From positions 868,001 to 932,000 of the forward strand of contig BCIX01000001.1 of the NCBI GenBank assembly GCA_001600095.1: a DNA stretch of 64,000 nt. The letters are read 5' to 3'. How positions within the stretch are numbered: position 1 is the stretch's first letter; the number at the start of each line of letters is the position of its first letter. Below the pieces are notes generated by a model. The model had not been told where the DNA came from. It ran no database searches and saw only the letters and a program-made list of their open reading frames with translations. The position numbers were made by a program, and so were the translations under genes. The DNA is from Bullera alba (Eukaryota > Basidiomycota > Tremellomycetes > Tremellales > Bulleraceae). Of the stretch, positions 32,564-44,737 are shown piece by piece.

Positions 32564-32569
32564 CACGTG
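32564..32569. promoter_or_regulatory. CACGTG E-box upstream of the mitochondrial HMG gene
   Basis: Perfect CACGTG palindrome about 120 bp before the start codon at 32448. Its function as a bHLH site is inferred. Confidence 0.35.
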
Positions 32570-32820
32570 CGGAGCCCCACCAATGCATAACTAGTGCACC
32601 CAATAAGGCGTTTGTAGTGGGCGTTCTGAAAGCTTCTATAGTAAGTTTCCGTGATTCCTAATCAAAACCCTCCAAGATCGAAGACCAGCAACCTGTCAAT
32701 ACGAAAGACTTTCGTAATCACTTCGTAATCCTACGTATCCGACCGTTATCAAGGCCAAGCTACAAGTACCTCCCCGGTACACATGCCTTTGCTATTGCTT
32801 TGCTACTCTGTGCTCCGCGC

Positions 32821-33744
32821 TCATGGCAATTCATCGTCGTCATCATCTCCTCCGTCCCCATAGTATGGGTACTGCGTATCGGCAAGATCAGCTTCCTGGC
32901 CTGGAAATCCCTGATCCAGCTCTGTTCGTTGGAATGACTCACGTCGTAGTACACCGTCTCTTGGTCAAGATTGTCCCGGATGTTGCGGATATCCTCCACG
33001 TGACCGCCCTCCCAGTGCGGTACTCTGAGCTTCAACATGGCATTACAAGCTACAACAGTCAGCACAGATCAGGGATATTGACCCACCGTCCAGAGCGGCC
33101 GACCTTGCTTGTGGACTGAGCTTGTTCTCGTACTAAAGAAGGTCAGCTATGGACTCTCCCGAGGCATTCTTCAGCTAGAATGAGATTCCGCTCGGCATCC
33201 ACTAACATGAGCATTCAGCATCTCCCCGACGGACAGACGGAATTGCTTCTCCAACTGTTATCTGTGTATCAAGAGATCAGTACAAAGCTCGCAGATCCGA
33301 GGCTACGAGCAACACCCACAGCGCTCTAGTTCCCTGGCTACCGCCTCTACCCCAGGCGAGTCTCAGATTCGCAGCGGCATTCCGGAAGTCCGTTATGACA
33401 GGCTTATTGATCCTCTCCGTGTCCGCAGTCTCTTTTCCCCAGCCCGAGGTGAAAGATTGCCTAGTCAGGCCCGTGTCGAAGCGCTTGGTCTTGTAGTTTC
33501 CAAGTGCGCTGCTCGGAGGTGGCCTATTGAAGGGTGCCGAGCCGGGCACGTAAGGCCTGTGTTGAGGGGCCGGTGCTGGTGGTCGAGAGGACCATTGATT
33601 TGAATGCGGTTGATAATTTTCAGGTCGATACACGCGTGGTTGTTGTTCAGTCGGTCGGTATTGCGGAGGTCGGTTTGGTCGCGGTTGATCCTGATATGGG
33701 TCATAAAGTTGTCGTTGATTAGGATTCGGTTGATTTCCGCTCAT
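32821..33744 (-). CDS. Pro/Gln/Asn-rich orphan protein
   Basis: Five exons. The first third is strongly Pro/Gln/Asn/Arg-rich (MSGNQPNPNQRQLYDPYQD and further repeats of QP, RP, NRPP). Then come TRQSFTSGWGKETADTERI, NAAANLRLAWGRGGS, a spliced helical stretch LEKQFRLSVGEMLNAH, SPQARSAALDACNAMLKLR, VPHWEGGHVEDIRNIRDNLD, and an acidic end. Splice sites and frames agree throughout. The exon 1 to 2 junction uses a GTGTTG donor, which is weaker than others in the window. I do not recognise the family. An open frame upstream of the chosen ATG continues for about 150 codons to ATG 34194, without homology or intron support. Confidence 0.6.
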
Positions 33745-34225
33745 ACTGATTGAAACACAGGAGATTGATTCGGGCTGAAATGAACCTGGAAGATGTCGAC
33801 AAGATATTACAAGTGTATGCACAGAAGTCGGTGAGTCCACAATGAGGTCGAGAGGGGTATTGCACAACTCACAAGTACTTAATGCACTGCAGATACCAAA
33901 AGCTGACACTTGGGATGGTGTGAGATGCGCAGACGAGTCGGTCGAGGGACGACTGTGACTCGGCTCCAAATGCACTAGCCCGAAGGAAGTCGTGATGTCA
34001 CCACTTTTCGAACCCACCAATCTTGTGCCAGCGGACAAGACCCATGATGCCCTGTCAAGTATGCGTACGAGTACACTGCGATGGAGCTGGTCAAGTATGT
34101 AGGTGGATGCGGCAGGAGTTTGTACAAGATTTTTGAGCAGCATCAGCAACACGCAAGCGGTCAGTACAGCAATACATATATGCGATGCAGCCATACTGAT
34201 TTTGCCTTCATCTGTACTTCCCCGC
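33745..34225. other. Intergenic region with in-frame 5' extension
   Basis: 480 bp between the CCT7 stop and the orphan start on the same strand. A continuous frame extends from the orphan start to 34194, beginning with a hydrophobic run, but I have no evidence it is expressed. It also contains a GTGAGT word, so its structure is unclear. Confidence 0.4.
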
Positions 34226-36307
34226 TCATCGTCTCGGCATTCCTCGACCTCTCATAGCTCTCTGCGCAGCGCCTCGTGGCATTGGAGGTCCAGCGTTCTG
34301 TGCCTGCACAAAGGATCAGCACTGACTATCTGTGCCATACCTCCGGACTCACCTCGCTCTGTGGATTCCTGACCGTCTCATCGACGCTCAAGATCAGACA
34401 CGCGGCATCGACGGCACTGCTCAAAGCGTTGGTCTTGACAAGCGCGGGCTCCCAAACAAACGCCTTCATGTTGTCCTGCACGCCCTCGCCGTCGACATCA
34501 ACACCGGCCCAAAGGTCGCCCTGGGCGTGTCTCATTCGCAGCTTGTTGAGCACGTCGGTGGCGTCCAAACCGGCATTGTCGCAGATCTGCCTTGGGATGA
34601 TCTCGAGAGCTTTGGCGACCGAGCCAACGATGAGCTGCTGCTTGCCCATGATCGTGCGGGAGTGTGCTCGCAAGTATTTCGATATCTCCATCTATGATAG
34701 AGTCAGATTTGTCCGCAACGAAAGGGAAAACTTAGCTTACCTCGCATGCTCCTCCTCCAGCGACGACCGAGTTGTTCTGGATCGCCCGCTTGACGATCAT
34801 GATAGAGTCGTGCAAACTCCTCTCCACCTCGGCGATGAACTGCTCAGCACCACCTCTAAGGATCAGGGTACACGTCTTGGCCTGTGGACATTCCTGGAAC
34901 AAGTTGAATCGCTCTCCTCCGATCTGCTTCTCCTCAAACGTTCCGCATTCTCCCAAGTGATGAGGCTCGATGTCCGAACACGTCGACTGGATCGATCCTC
35001 CAACGGCCTGAACCACTCTCTTCAGATCGTCCGACACGACTCGTCCAGCACAGAAGATATCCCTGTCGGCAAAGTACTGCGTGGCCAAATCTCCGATAGG
35101 CAATTTCGAAAGGACGACCTTGGCACCAGTCGCGACAATCGCCTCGAGCTTTCGGTAGATGATGGACCATTCGGCATCCACGATCGCCTGGTATTCCGAC
35201 ACCTCGTTCACCCTAATCTCGGCATTGTCCTTCTCCGCCTTCAACTCCAGCTCGACATTCAGACACAGAATTTTGGGGTTTTTGAAGGATTTTGGCTGTT
35301 GCTCGAATCCGGCATACGAGAATGTCTTCTTGAAAGCGACACCCCGGATGAGCTGGCTTTCCTGCATACCTCCTCCTGGCACCTTCTTGACACCGATGAG
35401 CGATTCGTCCAGGTCTTTCTGATCTAACGAGAGGACGGCGTCGACGACCATGGCGGCGAAGAAGGGTGTTTGCGAGTGGATGAGTTTCGACGACATCGAT
35501 GTGGAGGCACATTGAAGCAGAAGCTCTCGGAATTTCCTGACCCACTCGTAAGTCTCTCTTCTCATCTTAGCCTGTCCCGATATACTTACTCTGGGTTCGA
35601 TTTGTCAATGGTGACGGCAATCTCCTTGATCTTGGTAATGGCCTAGAATGCCTATATCAGACCCTGATATGTACCCGTTGAGTATCACCCACAAGATCCC
35701 TGGCCATCCTCAGACCTTTCACAATGATGTGGACCCCAACGGCCTCCTCGATGAATGGCTTGACCTCCTTCAGAATCTCGGCAGCACTGCCCGCGCCATC
35801 AGTACAAGCACATGGACAGTGAAGAGGTGACCTACAGCAGCGTCACACTCGTCGTTCCGTCTCCAACCTCGGCATCCTGTGCTCGTGCAATGTCTACTAA
35901 CGTTCGCGCGGCGGGATGAACGATGTCCAAGAGCTTCAGAATCGTGGCACCGTCATCTAAGACCGTACATCAGTTCTGTCATGGTGTACTTCAGCCGGAT
36001 ATACCCACTTGAGATGGTGGCCTGCCCTCTCTCGTCTACAATCAATTTATCCATTCCTCGTGGTCCGAGCGTTGTAGCCACTGTTTGAGCTACAGCAAGA
36101 CACGCCGATATGTTCGATAGCAACTGTGGCGTTCCCTGCGAAGTATCCGTTCCCTCTGTTCACCAAGTCAGTGCTGGATAGGCATTCGGCTACGCGTGAC
36201 ACATACCTCGCAGGAGGACAACGGTGGGTTGCTAAGTTCCATCAGTTTCGACCGTCCTTAGCGGCTGAAGACAGCGAGCTCACCATTTGAGGTAGTCGTC
36301 CCTGCAT
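34226..36307 (-). CDS. CCT7: T-complex protein 1 subunit eta (CCT7)
   Basis: A spliced chaperonin subunit from ATG 36307. It carries [81 protein letters not shown], and the GGG stretch [19 protein letters not shown]. The ending ARRAMRG-type basic tail ([16 protein letters not shown]) mimics the GRGRGR end of CCT7. CCT7 is one of eight TRiC/CCT subunits that fold actin, tubulin and WD proteins in the cytosol using ATP (GDGTTS and D-loop residues are intact). The early exons are very small (8 and about 8 residues). Divergent from the GHKL ATPase gene. Confidence 0.95.
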
Positions 36308-36736
36308 TTTGGTTGATCTGCGAGCTGCTCAAGGTTGACGTAGCTGTAGATCAGTCTAAGTTGATGATGAAGCAAAGGTTGGACATGAGACAATCGAAAT
36401 ATCTAGAGTCTCTGCGCGAACGCGTGACAGAGCGTTTGAAGTTAGCATGACGTGGATTTCCTGAAACTCGGCATCGAGGCGTCCGTCAACCATGATATAT
36501 TTGATGCCGTGCGCGAGGTGGAGGTTGCTTCAACAGGTCCATCTCTATCGCAGACGCGACAGCGTAGATACTGAATCCTATACTCGAGTCTTTGATACAC
36601 ATACCAGGTCCAGCACTTTCCTTCGGACGTCAAGTCAGGGGGCTGTTAAGATCCTCTCGGAGTCCCTGTGGTGCAAGGGAGACGTAGGTTCCCAGGAAAG
36701 CCCTCGGCTATCGATCTCCTACGGACTATTACCAAC
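36308..36736. other. Divergent promoter region CCT7/GHKL ATPase
   Basis: 430 bp between opposing start codons. No ORF with support. No named element identified. Confidence 0.4.
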
Positions 36737-39700
36737 ATGCCGCCACCCAGTAAAGCGGATTTATGGAGCTCAGGTCAAGATGAGACCGTAGAGGTCAATC
36801 AGCGGGCTTTGATCGATAGTAGGCTTGATCATCTGTTCCTCTTGGGTCTAACACTGATCCTCTTCACAGAAATCCTGGCACGGTACTCTGGCGAGAATAC
36901 CAGTAAGCTCGGATAACACCCGTAGTCACGCAGCGCTTGACCGATGTTTAGTCTTTCGGGAGCTCCTACAGAATGCGGATGATGCTGGTGTATGTCAGCT
37001 ACTGCAATCTACTCTAAGACCAGAGCTGATTTGATCTCAGGCCGAGCACGTGCAGGTCAAGTTTTACACGAAAGCTGGTCTCGAAGCGCTGGAGAAAGGG
37101 GAAGGATCGTCGACTCTGCCTGATGTCAAGAAGGATCCAGTGAGCGATAGCAGATCTGCGGATGGGGCAATCTGATCAATCTTCCAGATACATCGCTATG
37201 TTGTGACGAATGACGGTATCCCTTTCCGAGGGCAGGATTGGCAGCGACTTAAGGTGAGCACTCTGACCAGCAAGATTCGGCCTGACTTTGGCGCATCGCT
37301 GATCAAGCCCTAGAAAATCGCCGAAGGTAATCCAGATGAAAGCAAGATCGGAGCGTGAGTGTGGACTCTTTACTTGCTCGAAGTCTAGCTAAGTTCATCA
37401 TAGGTTTGGAGTAGGCTTCTATTCGCTTTGGAGTATCTGTGGTATGTCCGAACGGCAGACTAGAGAAGAAATGATCCTGATCCCTATTAGATGACCCTTT
37501 TGTCGAATCTGGAGACAAGTGGATGGGGTTCTATTGGAAAGACGGCAAAGATCAGCTTCTCGCTCGATCGGGAGACCTACCGCCTTCGACAGCAAAGCCG
37601 GATACAGCCACGGGAAACCCATGGACCAGCTTCACCATGGCATTGCGAGAGCCGACAGTATTGGAGGGGCCACTGGATCTCGCCAGGTTCTTCATCACTA
37701 GTTTGACCTTCATGCGGACCATGCGGCGGATTGATATGCTTGTGGATGATGTCAGAGTGCTGGAAGTAGAGAAATCGGTGAAAGGCAAAGATAGAGTCTG
37801 GAAAAAGGGTCTCAAGCAAACCAGCAGTGGCGGAATGATGACAGTGGCAGGGGTCGACGCGACTGGGATGATTATCACTGCGAAGGTGATGAAGTGGTTG
37901 TCAGGCGAGTTTCGAAAGCTGGACCACTGGATGTACGCTGACGTAGCTATCAGCATCTGGCTTCGTCCCTCCCCCCTTGTCAGCGCCCTTGGCAAACCTC
38001 ATCAAACCGGCGAACGTGTTCAGCTCTTTCATCTCATCATCGTTCTTCAGTCGGTCTACGCCGTCACCGACTCCTGCTGCTCCACCTCCTCCGCCTCCTC
38101 CGGCTGAGGATCCAACAGAAGTTACGGAATTGACCCGAGAGATCCAGATATACCAGGCAGACATCAAAGTCAGCGTCACCACCGCATTCGGGAGAGAGCT
38201 GGAACGGGCAACAAAGAAGCCACTTCCGACGAGGATGCCGGCCAGCTTGGTTTTCTCCCGCGGCGAGGAGGACGAGGTAACGGAAGAAAAGCATGCCGAT
38301 GGAACTTCAGTCAAGAAGAAGGACGTGGGTGGGGTGTTCTCCAGTCTTTGCCCATCCTTAGACAGTGAGCAGTCAGCAAAGGTGTTTATCGGCCAAGCTA
38401 CCGGTCAGACGACCGGTATCGGTGGTCACCTCGCAGCAAGATTCATCCCTACGGTGGAACGAGAATCGATAGACCTGGTCGACAAGCATGTCTCGCAATG
38501 GAACAAGGAACTGTTATGGATCGGGGGATATCTCAGCCGACTGATCTACGAGATCGAGATGCAGGAGATACAGACGCTGTGGTCGACGACGTCAGTAACG
38601 GATAAAGAGGTTCGCGGAAAATTGCTCGCTAGAGCATTGCACGCCCTCAGGTTCTTCACTTTCAAGCCGACTACACCATCCGCGACTGTCGGTCAGAGCA
38701 TGGAGCAGGCATGGTACCTATGTGGGCTGGACAACAAGACTCTTCCGATTGTCTCTGTGGATGGAGTCAAACCTATCAGTCAGGTCCGACTCCCAAATCC
38801 GGAGATCCAAAAGTTCCTGTCGGATCTACCTGTGATATCGACCTCGACCTCGGAAGCCGCTCCTCGCGTCGTCGCACGGTTAAGGGAGCAGAACCTGCTC
38901 AAGGAGGTCATGCTGGAAGACGTGATCAAGCAGCTCGGCACGCGTCCGTTGACCGAGAAGGAAATGGTGGACTGCCTACAATGGTGGCAGACGATCGCTT
39001 CGTTGGACGGATACACCAATCAGACCAGAGCCAAACTCTTGGACGCCGCCATCCTGGTCATGGATTCTGGCAAAATTGTGCCGCTATCAACTGTCCAGAC
39101 GTACGTCAAGCCACAAAGCTCCTCAATACCGACCGACATGCCCTTACCGACGCACACCCTTCCGTACACCGTGACCAAGGAGCTGAAAGGGCCGAATATC
39201 TATCCTATCTTCGGCTGGACCGAGTTGTCTATATTACAATACGTCAGCTTCCTGGTCAACCCGCCCATGTCGAGCCATCCTGTTGCAGATCCAGAAACCG
39301 ACATTAGATCGTCCCCGGCTTTCGCAGAGCGCGCACTCTCTATGCTAGGCAGATCCTGGCAGTCCATCAGTGCAAATCAGCAGACTGCGATCGCGCTGGA
39401 GCTCAAGGATGTGCCTTGCATACCTACCAAAGCGGGCTTCAAGAAGCCTGGAGAGGCTTACTTCGAGAAGAACCTCCTATTCGACGACCTCCCAACTATA
39501 TCGCTGCCAAAGAATACTGCGATTAAGGGCGGAATGGAGAAGATGCTGCTGAGTATCGGAGTGAGAAAGACGGTCGACCTTCAACTCGTCTTCTCTCGCT
39601 TGATTGGTGGCGGGTCTTGGACCTGTCAAGACCTCATGAAGTATCTCGTCTCTGTCAAGGACACCTTGTCAAGCGAAGAATTGGGTCGACTCAAGCATAC

Positions 39701-42700
39701 CGCAGCGTTTCCACTGGAGATCGTGCCATCAGAGGCGAATCCCACGCCAGCGGTAGTGAGGCACAAGCCCTCTGCACTCTACGAGCCGATCGACGCGATG
39801 CGAGATCTGGGTCTACCTGTATTAGACTGGGGTGAGGGGAAGTGGAGGTCCAACTCGGATGAAGGTGGGTGTGTACGAATGGGAGGCAGAAAAAGGCACT
39901 GACACAGCTGTAGCGAGGATGCTGTTCCAACTTGGGCTACGAAGGCACCCCCCAATCGATGTTCTTGTCGGGATCGCAGGCGGTCGTCAGCCATACAGCG
40001 AGAAAGGTCTTGCCTACCTGTTGAGTCACATTTCGGTGTACTACCCCGACTTCAATCCAAACAGTTTCGCCGCAGTCGCTTTCTTCCCCGCCATCACCGC
40101 CAACCGAGAGAATATACTGGCCAGACCCGGAGAGGTATTCACCAACCCTTCTTGCGCGATACTGGGCTTCAACACGGCACGGTCGTCGATTTCCAGTGCG
40201 GAAACGGCGGCCAAATTGCGTATACCTACTGATCCACCTATGGACAAACTGGTTCAAGCCCTCCTTGCGACACCAGTCACCGATACAGCACAAGCGAGAC
40301 GGATCTTCGAGGTAAGCAATAATCTTCGGTATTAGTCACCACGTGATGTCTGACGCGACAACAGTATCTTTCAACTAGAATGGGGCATTCGATGTCTTCC
40401 TCTATGGAGAGACTGCATTCAGCGCCTTTCATACCGGTCAAGACGGAGAAAGACGTCCGACTGTATAAGCCATTCGAGGTCTACTTCTCGCCTAAGGACG
40501 GCAATGACAGTCCGTTCAAATCCGCATTCACGTTTATCGACTTTGGAGACCAAGCCAATATCTTCCTAAGACAATGTGGCGTCAGGTCCGAGCCTTCAGT
40601 CAAAGGTCAGTTCACGCTAACTCGATATCGACTTGCGCAGAACTGATGCACATTCTCAGATATCGCTGGACTACTGATGCGCGAGCCTGAGAGGATGCTG
40701 CAACAAGCAGGATCTCCGGACAGGTGAGTGCTGAAAGTACCACCTAGATCCAGAGCTGAAGATGATGTCGTAGGTATCTCGACCAATTGAGACTGCTTGC
40801 TGCCAACTGGACCAATTTTGATGCGTCCACCAGAATGGCTATGAAGAGTGCGCCTTTCTTGTTGGCTTCTCAACGTGTGCCAGTCAGGAAACAAGGCAGC
40901 AAGATACAGAATGCCTTCACTCCCGCTGACGACGAGTACGAGCGCGAGTGGGTCTTGTGTCGAGCGTCTGAGGCGAGTCACCTTTCGAAAACTGTGAATC
41001 CGGCTGACAGTATGTAATCAGACTGCTATTGTCGACAGCATCACGATGCTACAGTACTTCGGGGGACACGTTCTCGCCGCCCCGGAAGTGAGTGCGACGT
41101 GGCTAGGACTGGCAGTATCAGGCTCATACCTGAATAGGAGCACCTCCTGGAGTCGCTATACGAGCACCTTGGCGCGAAACCCATATCATCACTCGTCCGC
41201 ACCGAACAAATTATTCATCGGCCGGCTCATGCGCCTTCGGCCCAAGCGCTCGCACTGCGCCGACACGTGTTGGAGAGATTGACCATTTTCTTCGCCGAAG
41301 CCAGGCGGAGACAATCGGACTACACGGTGGAATGGTTGGCTAAAGAGGGCAACTTTGAGGTCGCAGAGGTCGGGGACCTGCGAGTCAAGTATACCTACAG
41401 CAACGGAAGGAGCTCTTACGACCACTACGAGGTGAGCTGAGCGCTGAATCTCAGCGTTTGTCCGGCTAATCGCGAGTAGGTCCTCTATGCGACTGCTACA
41501 AGAAAGCCAAGAAGCAAGGCCATCACCTTGACGATCTCGCAGAAGGCCCAACCGGATGATTATGAGTGAGTGGCAGGAAGGCAGTACTGGTGCACGCATA
41601 TCGTCGCTGATAGTAAACGCTTAGCGTGGCGTCGGCATTGTGCGGTGTTCTGCTCAAGACTTCAAAGGCAGATGATGCTCTCCTCCTCCATTCGTAAGCT
41701 GGCGATGAGAAAATGGCTCTCAGCTGACGAGATATCAGCATTTTGATCACCCCTCTCATGCATCTGAAGAAACGGGGGTTCAACGTGGATCGTATTCTTA
41801 ACCAACAGAGAGAGGAGCGACTACGAGTCAAAGCCGAGGCGGCACGGGACCAAGAGAAGCAAAGGGCCGCCGAGAGTCAGCTCACGGACGACTCTCAATC
41901 CATTCGCTCCGACACAACATCGAGCACTGTGGTGGATAAGTCTCCAGAGAGCAACACCAACTCGGCATATGCTGCGGGCAAGACGAAAGGCCTCTTGGAC
42001 AAACTGAGGCGATCGAGCAAGGACCTGAAAAGCCCCTCGATGCCTTCGATGCCTGGAATGCCAGGAGGTTTCACGAATAACATGATGAAGGGTATGAGCG
42101 GTTCCAGATCGTCAAGCTCGGGAATGGGGCAGGATGGCACTTCGTCGGGACGAGCTCCAAGCACAACAACCAAGCGAGTGAGTCAGCATCGGGTGATGAG
42201 TAGTAGTTTAATCTTGTACTGACTCTTCACTAGCCTACTGAGCTCAGCAGCATTCAATCGACAGTGCGAAAGGCCATCGACGCGTCCCGGCCTGAATCCA
42301 GCACGCAAATCAGGGACAGTCGGCACGCTGTGAAAGACGTGTCCGAGAGTCAGGACGATTACTGTGACTTGTCTGCTCAAGCGGATATAGTCCTTGGTGA
42401 GACTACATATATAAGCGGTGCAAGCGAAGTTGATATCGTTCTGTAGCACTAGATCCAGGGCGCCATTCCCCAAAGATATGGGTGCCTAGAGGTAAACCTC
42501 ACCACGAAAGAGATTATGCGAGGATGCTGATGGAGTCTTGACAGATGTGTCGGATGCGAATGCCTTTTTGGCGGACAAAAAGGCGATCTGTGATCGATTC
42601 GCAGCAGAGATTCTACTGCCGATAGGGTCTGTCTTCCAGGTATGTCCACCACTGGCAGGATATCTGCGTACCGCTGACTGTTTGCAGCTCGCTCCAAACA

Positions 42701-43211
42701 CTTTGAGCATCTTCTGGGACCACGAAGGGCCGCTGATAGCGTTCAACAAGGGTGGTGCATTGTTCTGCAACGCGTGAGTAAAAATGGACAAGCGAGGGGA
42801 CAGTAGACTAACACGTTGTGATAGACGATACTTTGCTTCATGGCGTGAGTCCATCCTGATTACACCGTACATCAGTGACATGGGGTGACGTTGCTGATGT
42901 TGATGTAGATGACGACTCGGTCAGGAGTGGAGATCGGAACAAAGCCATAATCTCATGGTACTTCACCTTGGCTCACGGTATGTGCTACTCCCCTCTATTC
43001 CTCCAGTCTAGCGCTGATCTGAAACTTTTCGCAGAGCTGGCCCACAACCTCGGTGAGTGACGCTGCTGCCACTGCTATAGCAGTGACCTCGCGAGCGGTG
43101 TGCTGACTTTGTTTACTTTAGAATCCGCTCACAATAGCGCCCACGAGTTCTACTTCTCTAGCATCGCGGAAGAATACTACGAGCGATGTTCGGAACTCCT
43201 TGCTCGGTGAA
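36737..43211 (+). CDS. Giant GHKL-ATPase protein with C-terminal HExxH motif (DUF3684/sacsin-like)
   Basis: Some twenty exons over 6.5 kb, approximately 1,700 residues. N-terminus: a GHKL (Hsp90/histidine-kinase-type) ATPase with N-box FRELLQNADDAG, a VVTNDGIPFRGQDW segment and G2-box FGVGFYSLWSICDDPF, as in sacsin and fungal DUF3684 proteins. A long middle of alpha/beta repeats has no named domain for me. The end has a Ser/Pro/Met-rich linker (MPSMPGMPGG), a coiled coil (REERLRVKAEAARDQEK), and a compact domain FLADKKAICDRFAAEILLP ... GPLIAFNKGGALFCN ... ISWYFTLAHELAHNL. Spliced, the last part gives HELAHNLESAHNSAHEF, which has the HExxHxxxxxH spacing of zinc metallopeptidases. Function unknown: a chaperone-like ATPase with a protease-like tail is inference. 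ATG 36737 fits a Pro-rich start next to the N box. Confidence 0.82.
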
Positions 43212-43473
43212 AGCGGTAGTAGCGGCAATGTAGCAAGTAGCAAGTAGCAACCTGGCGCAGGGAGCTGCGCCATTGACGACCCATAACGAATGCATGTCTC
43301 TTGACTTCTGACCCATTGAAATGACTCGATGGTGTCAGCATGAGACTGTCAGGAGCCCACTGCGCTGATCTGTTACGAACGGGCAAGTTCACAGCATTCC
43401 GACCTCCACGTTCCACAACGCGGCTCTGTGTGGATGTACTTCCAAATCCAGCCAAGTGACTTTGGTATCTGCA

Positions 43474-44415
43474 TCATCCATGATCTGCCGACACGTCCAT
43501 TCTACTTGTCTCCGCTGGCTCTCCACCCCTCCATACGTCCGTGCCTACGTGTAGGTCATCGTCCCCGACTATTGGCTCCACATCCCATCTCGTCCGTCTG
43601 CCTGCCAACGCTGCCACCGACCTTACATCCGCCATCAGGGATTTATAGCTCTCAGGCAATTCGTCGCCACTGGATCTCCTGCTGCCTTCCGCATCATATC
43701 CCGTCCCGGTCGGATGCGGATTGGAACCTAGATCGGTTGGCGGTAATGGAGGGCTATCAGGTGGGGGGATGGGTTGCTTCGTTTTTGGGTCTATCGGCCA
43801 TGTGCCATCTCGCAACCAGCCTGCCAATCGATATTAGTATCCATCTCGCTTGTTGTCAATCAGCTTTACGGACCAGCTCGTAATATCTTGATCTATAAGA
43901 CATCAGTATAGCTCTCATAGTAGTCAGCACGATGAGTGAAATTGCAACTCACCACTAGACTCAATTTCAGCGGCCTCGCGAACCGCTTTCCGTTCGTCAA
44001 ATTCCGATTGACAGTCGCAACTCCGGCTTTCCACACCAGATCATTGGCCTCTGATCCCGGCTCGTCCAACAACGTCTCTAATTTGCCCACCGATGAGCTG
44101 GGGGCCGATCGGCGCGGCAGAGGCGGCACTGGGTCGGGTAATGGTGTTGAAACGATGTATGTGGGTGGTAAAGGCTCGTCACTGGGAGTGGAGGGTATAG
44201 GCGCATTGGCGAGAAAGCACCTTCGTCTGAACTCAAAGAACTCTAGACCTACTCAGAGCTCTTAGTGTGAATCTTTGGACGAGTCCAAGGAGGATGTACT
44301 CACCGTAGCTCGGAATCTCGAGGGTATCGGGCGCTGTGGGCGGTGTTGAGGCGTTGACATCTCGACGCCGAGCGGAGGTGGAAGGACCGGCAAGTAAGCC
44401 TTCCGGGTTGTTCAT
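43474..44415 (-). CDS. Pro-rich orphan protein
   Basis: Four exons join from ATG 44415: MNNPEGLLAGPSTSARRR, then after a 61-nt intron EFFEFRRRCFLANAPIP, PLPDPVPPLPRRSAPSS, TLLDEPGSEANDLVWKAG, ATVNRNLTNGKRFARPLKLS, and, after a very small exon (IKILRA-type), GWLRDGTWPIDPKTKQPIP. The Pro-rich centre and Arg-rich segments suggest a disordered adaptor. I do not recognise it. The short exon has a GTCCGT donor, which is atypical. The C-terminus is open: the frame stops at 43474, or an intron (GTAGAA donor, no clear branch point) would extend it to 43389. Confidence 0.5.
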
Positions 44416-44737
44416 CCTGCACCGGGGTACCACAATTTCCTCTCCACCGAGTTGTCGGGCATCAGGCCTTACACCAAGGCTACCGATTTGTGAAGTGAAG
44501 CAGAATGAAGTAGTTGTCAACACCCTCCGCAAGGTTGCCGTTGTCGACAAGATTAGCGAAAGTTCAAAACCACTAATGGGAATTTGCAATGTGGGACCCC
44601 ACGTTTCATCGAGCTCGACTCTGCTGGCAGCTGCACCCCTGCTTGACCCCTGCTCTACAACACAGTCCGCAGATGTCAACGCTACTCGTACTTGACATAT
44701 TTGCAAGTGTATTACAAGTCTAAGTCACATCTCTCGC
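44416..44737. other. Divergent promoter region
   Basis: Between the Pro-rich orphan and MetAP starts (322 bp). No gene supported, no named motif. Confidence 0.35.

Noticed and set aside
34276..35427. 383-codon open frame on the + strand
   Set aside because: It lies antisense to the CCT7 coding exons, whose protein homology is clear over the same span; the frame has no homology of its own and is a mirror effect of codon bias.
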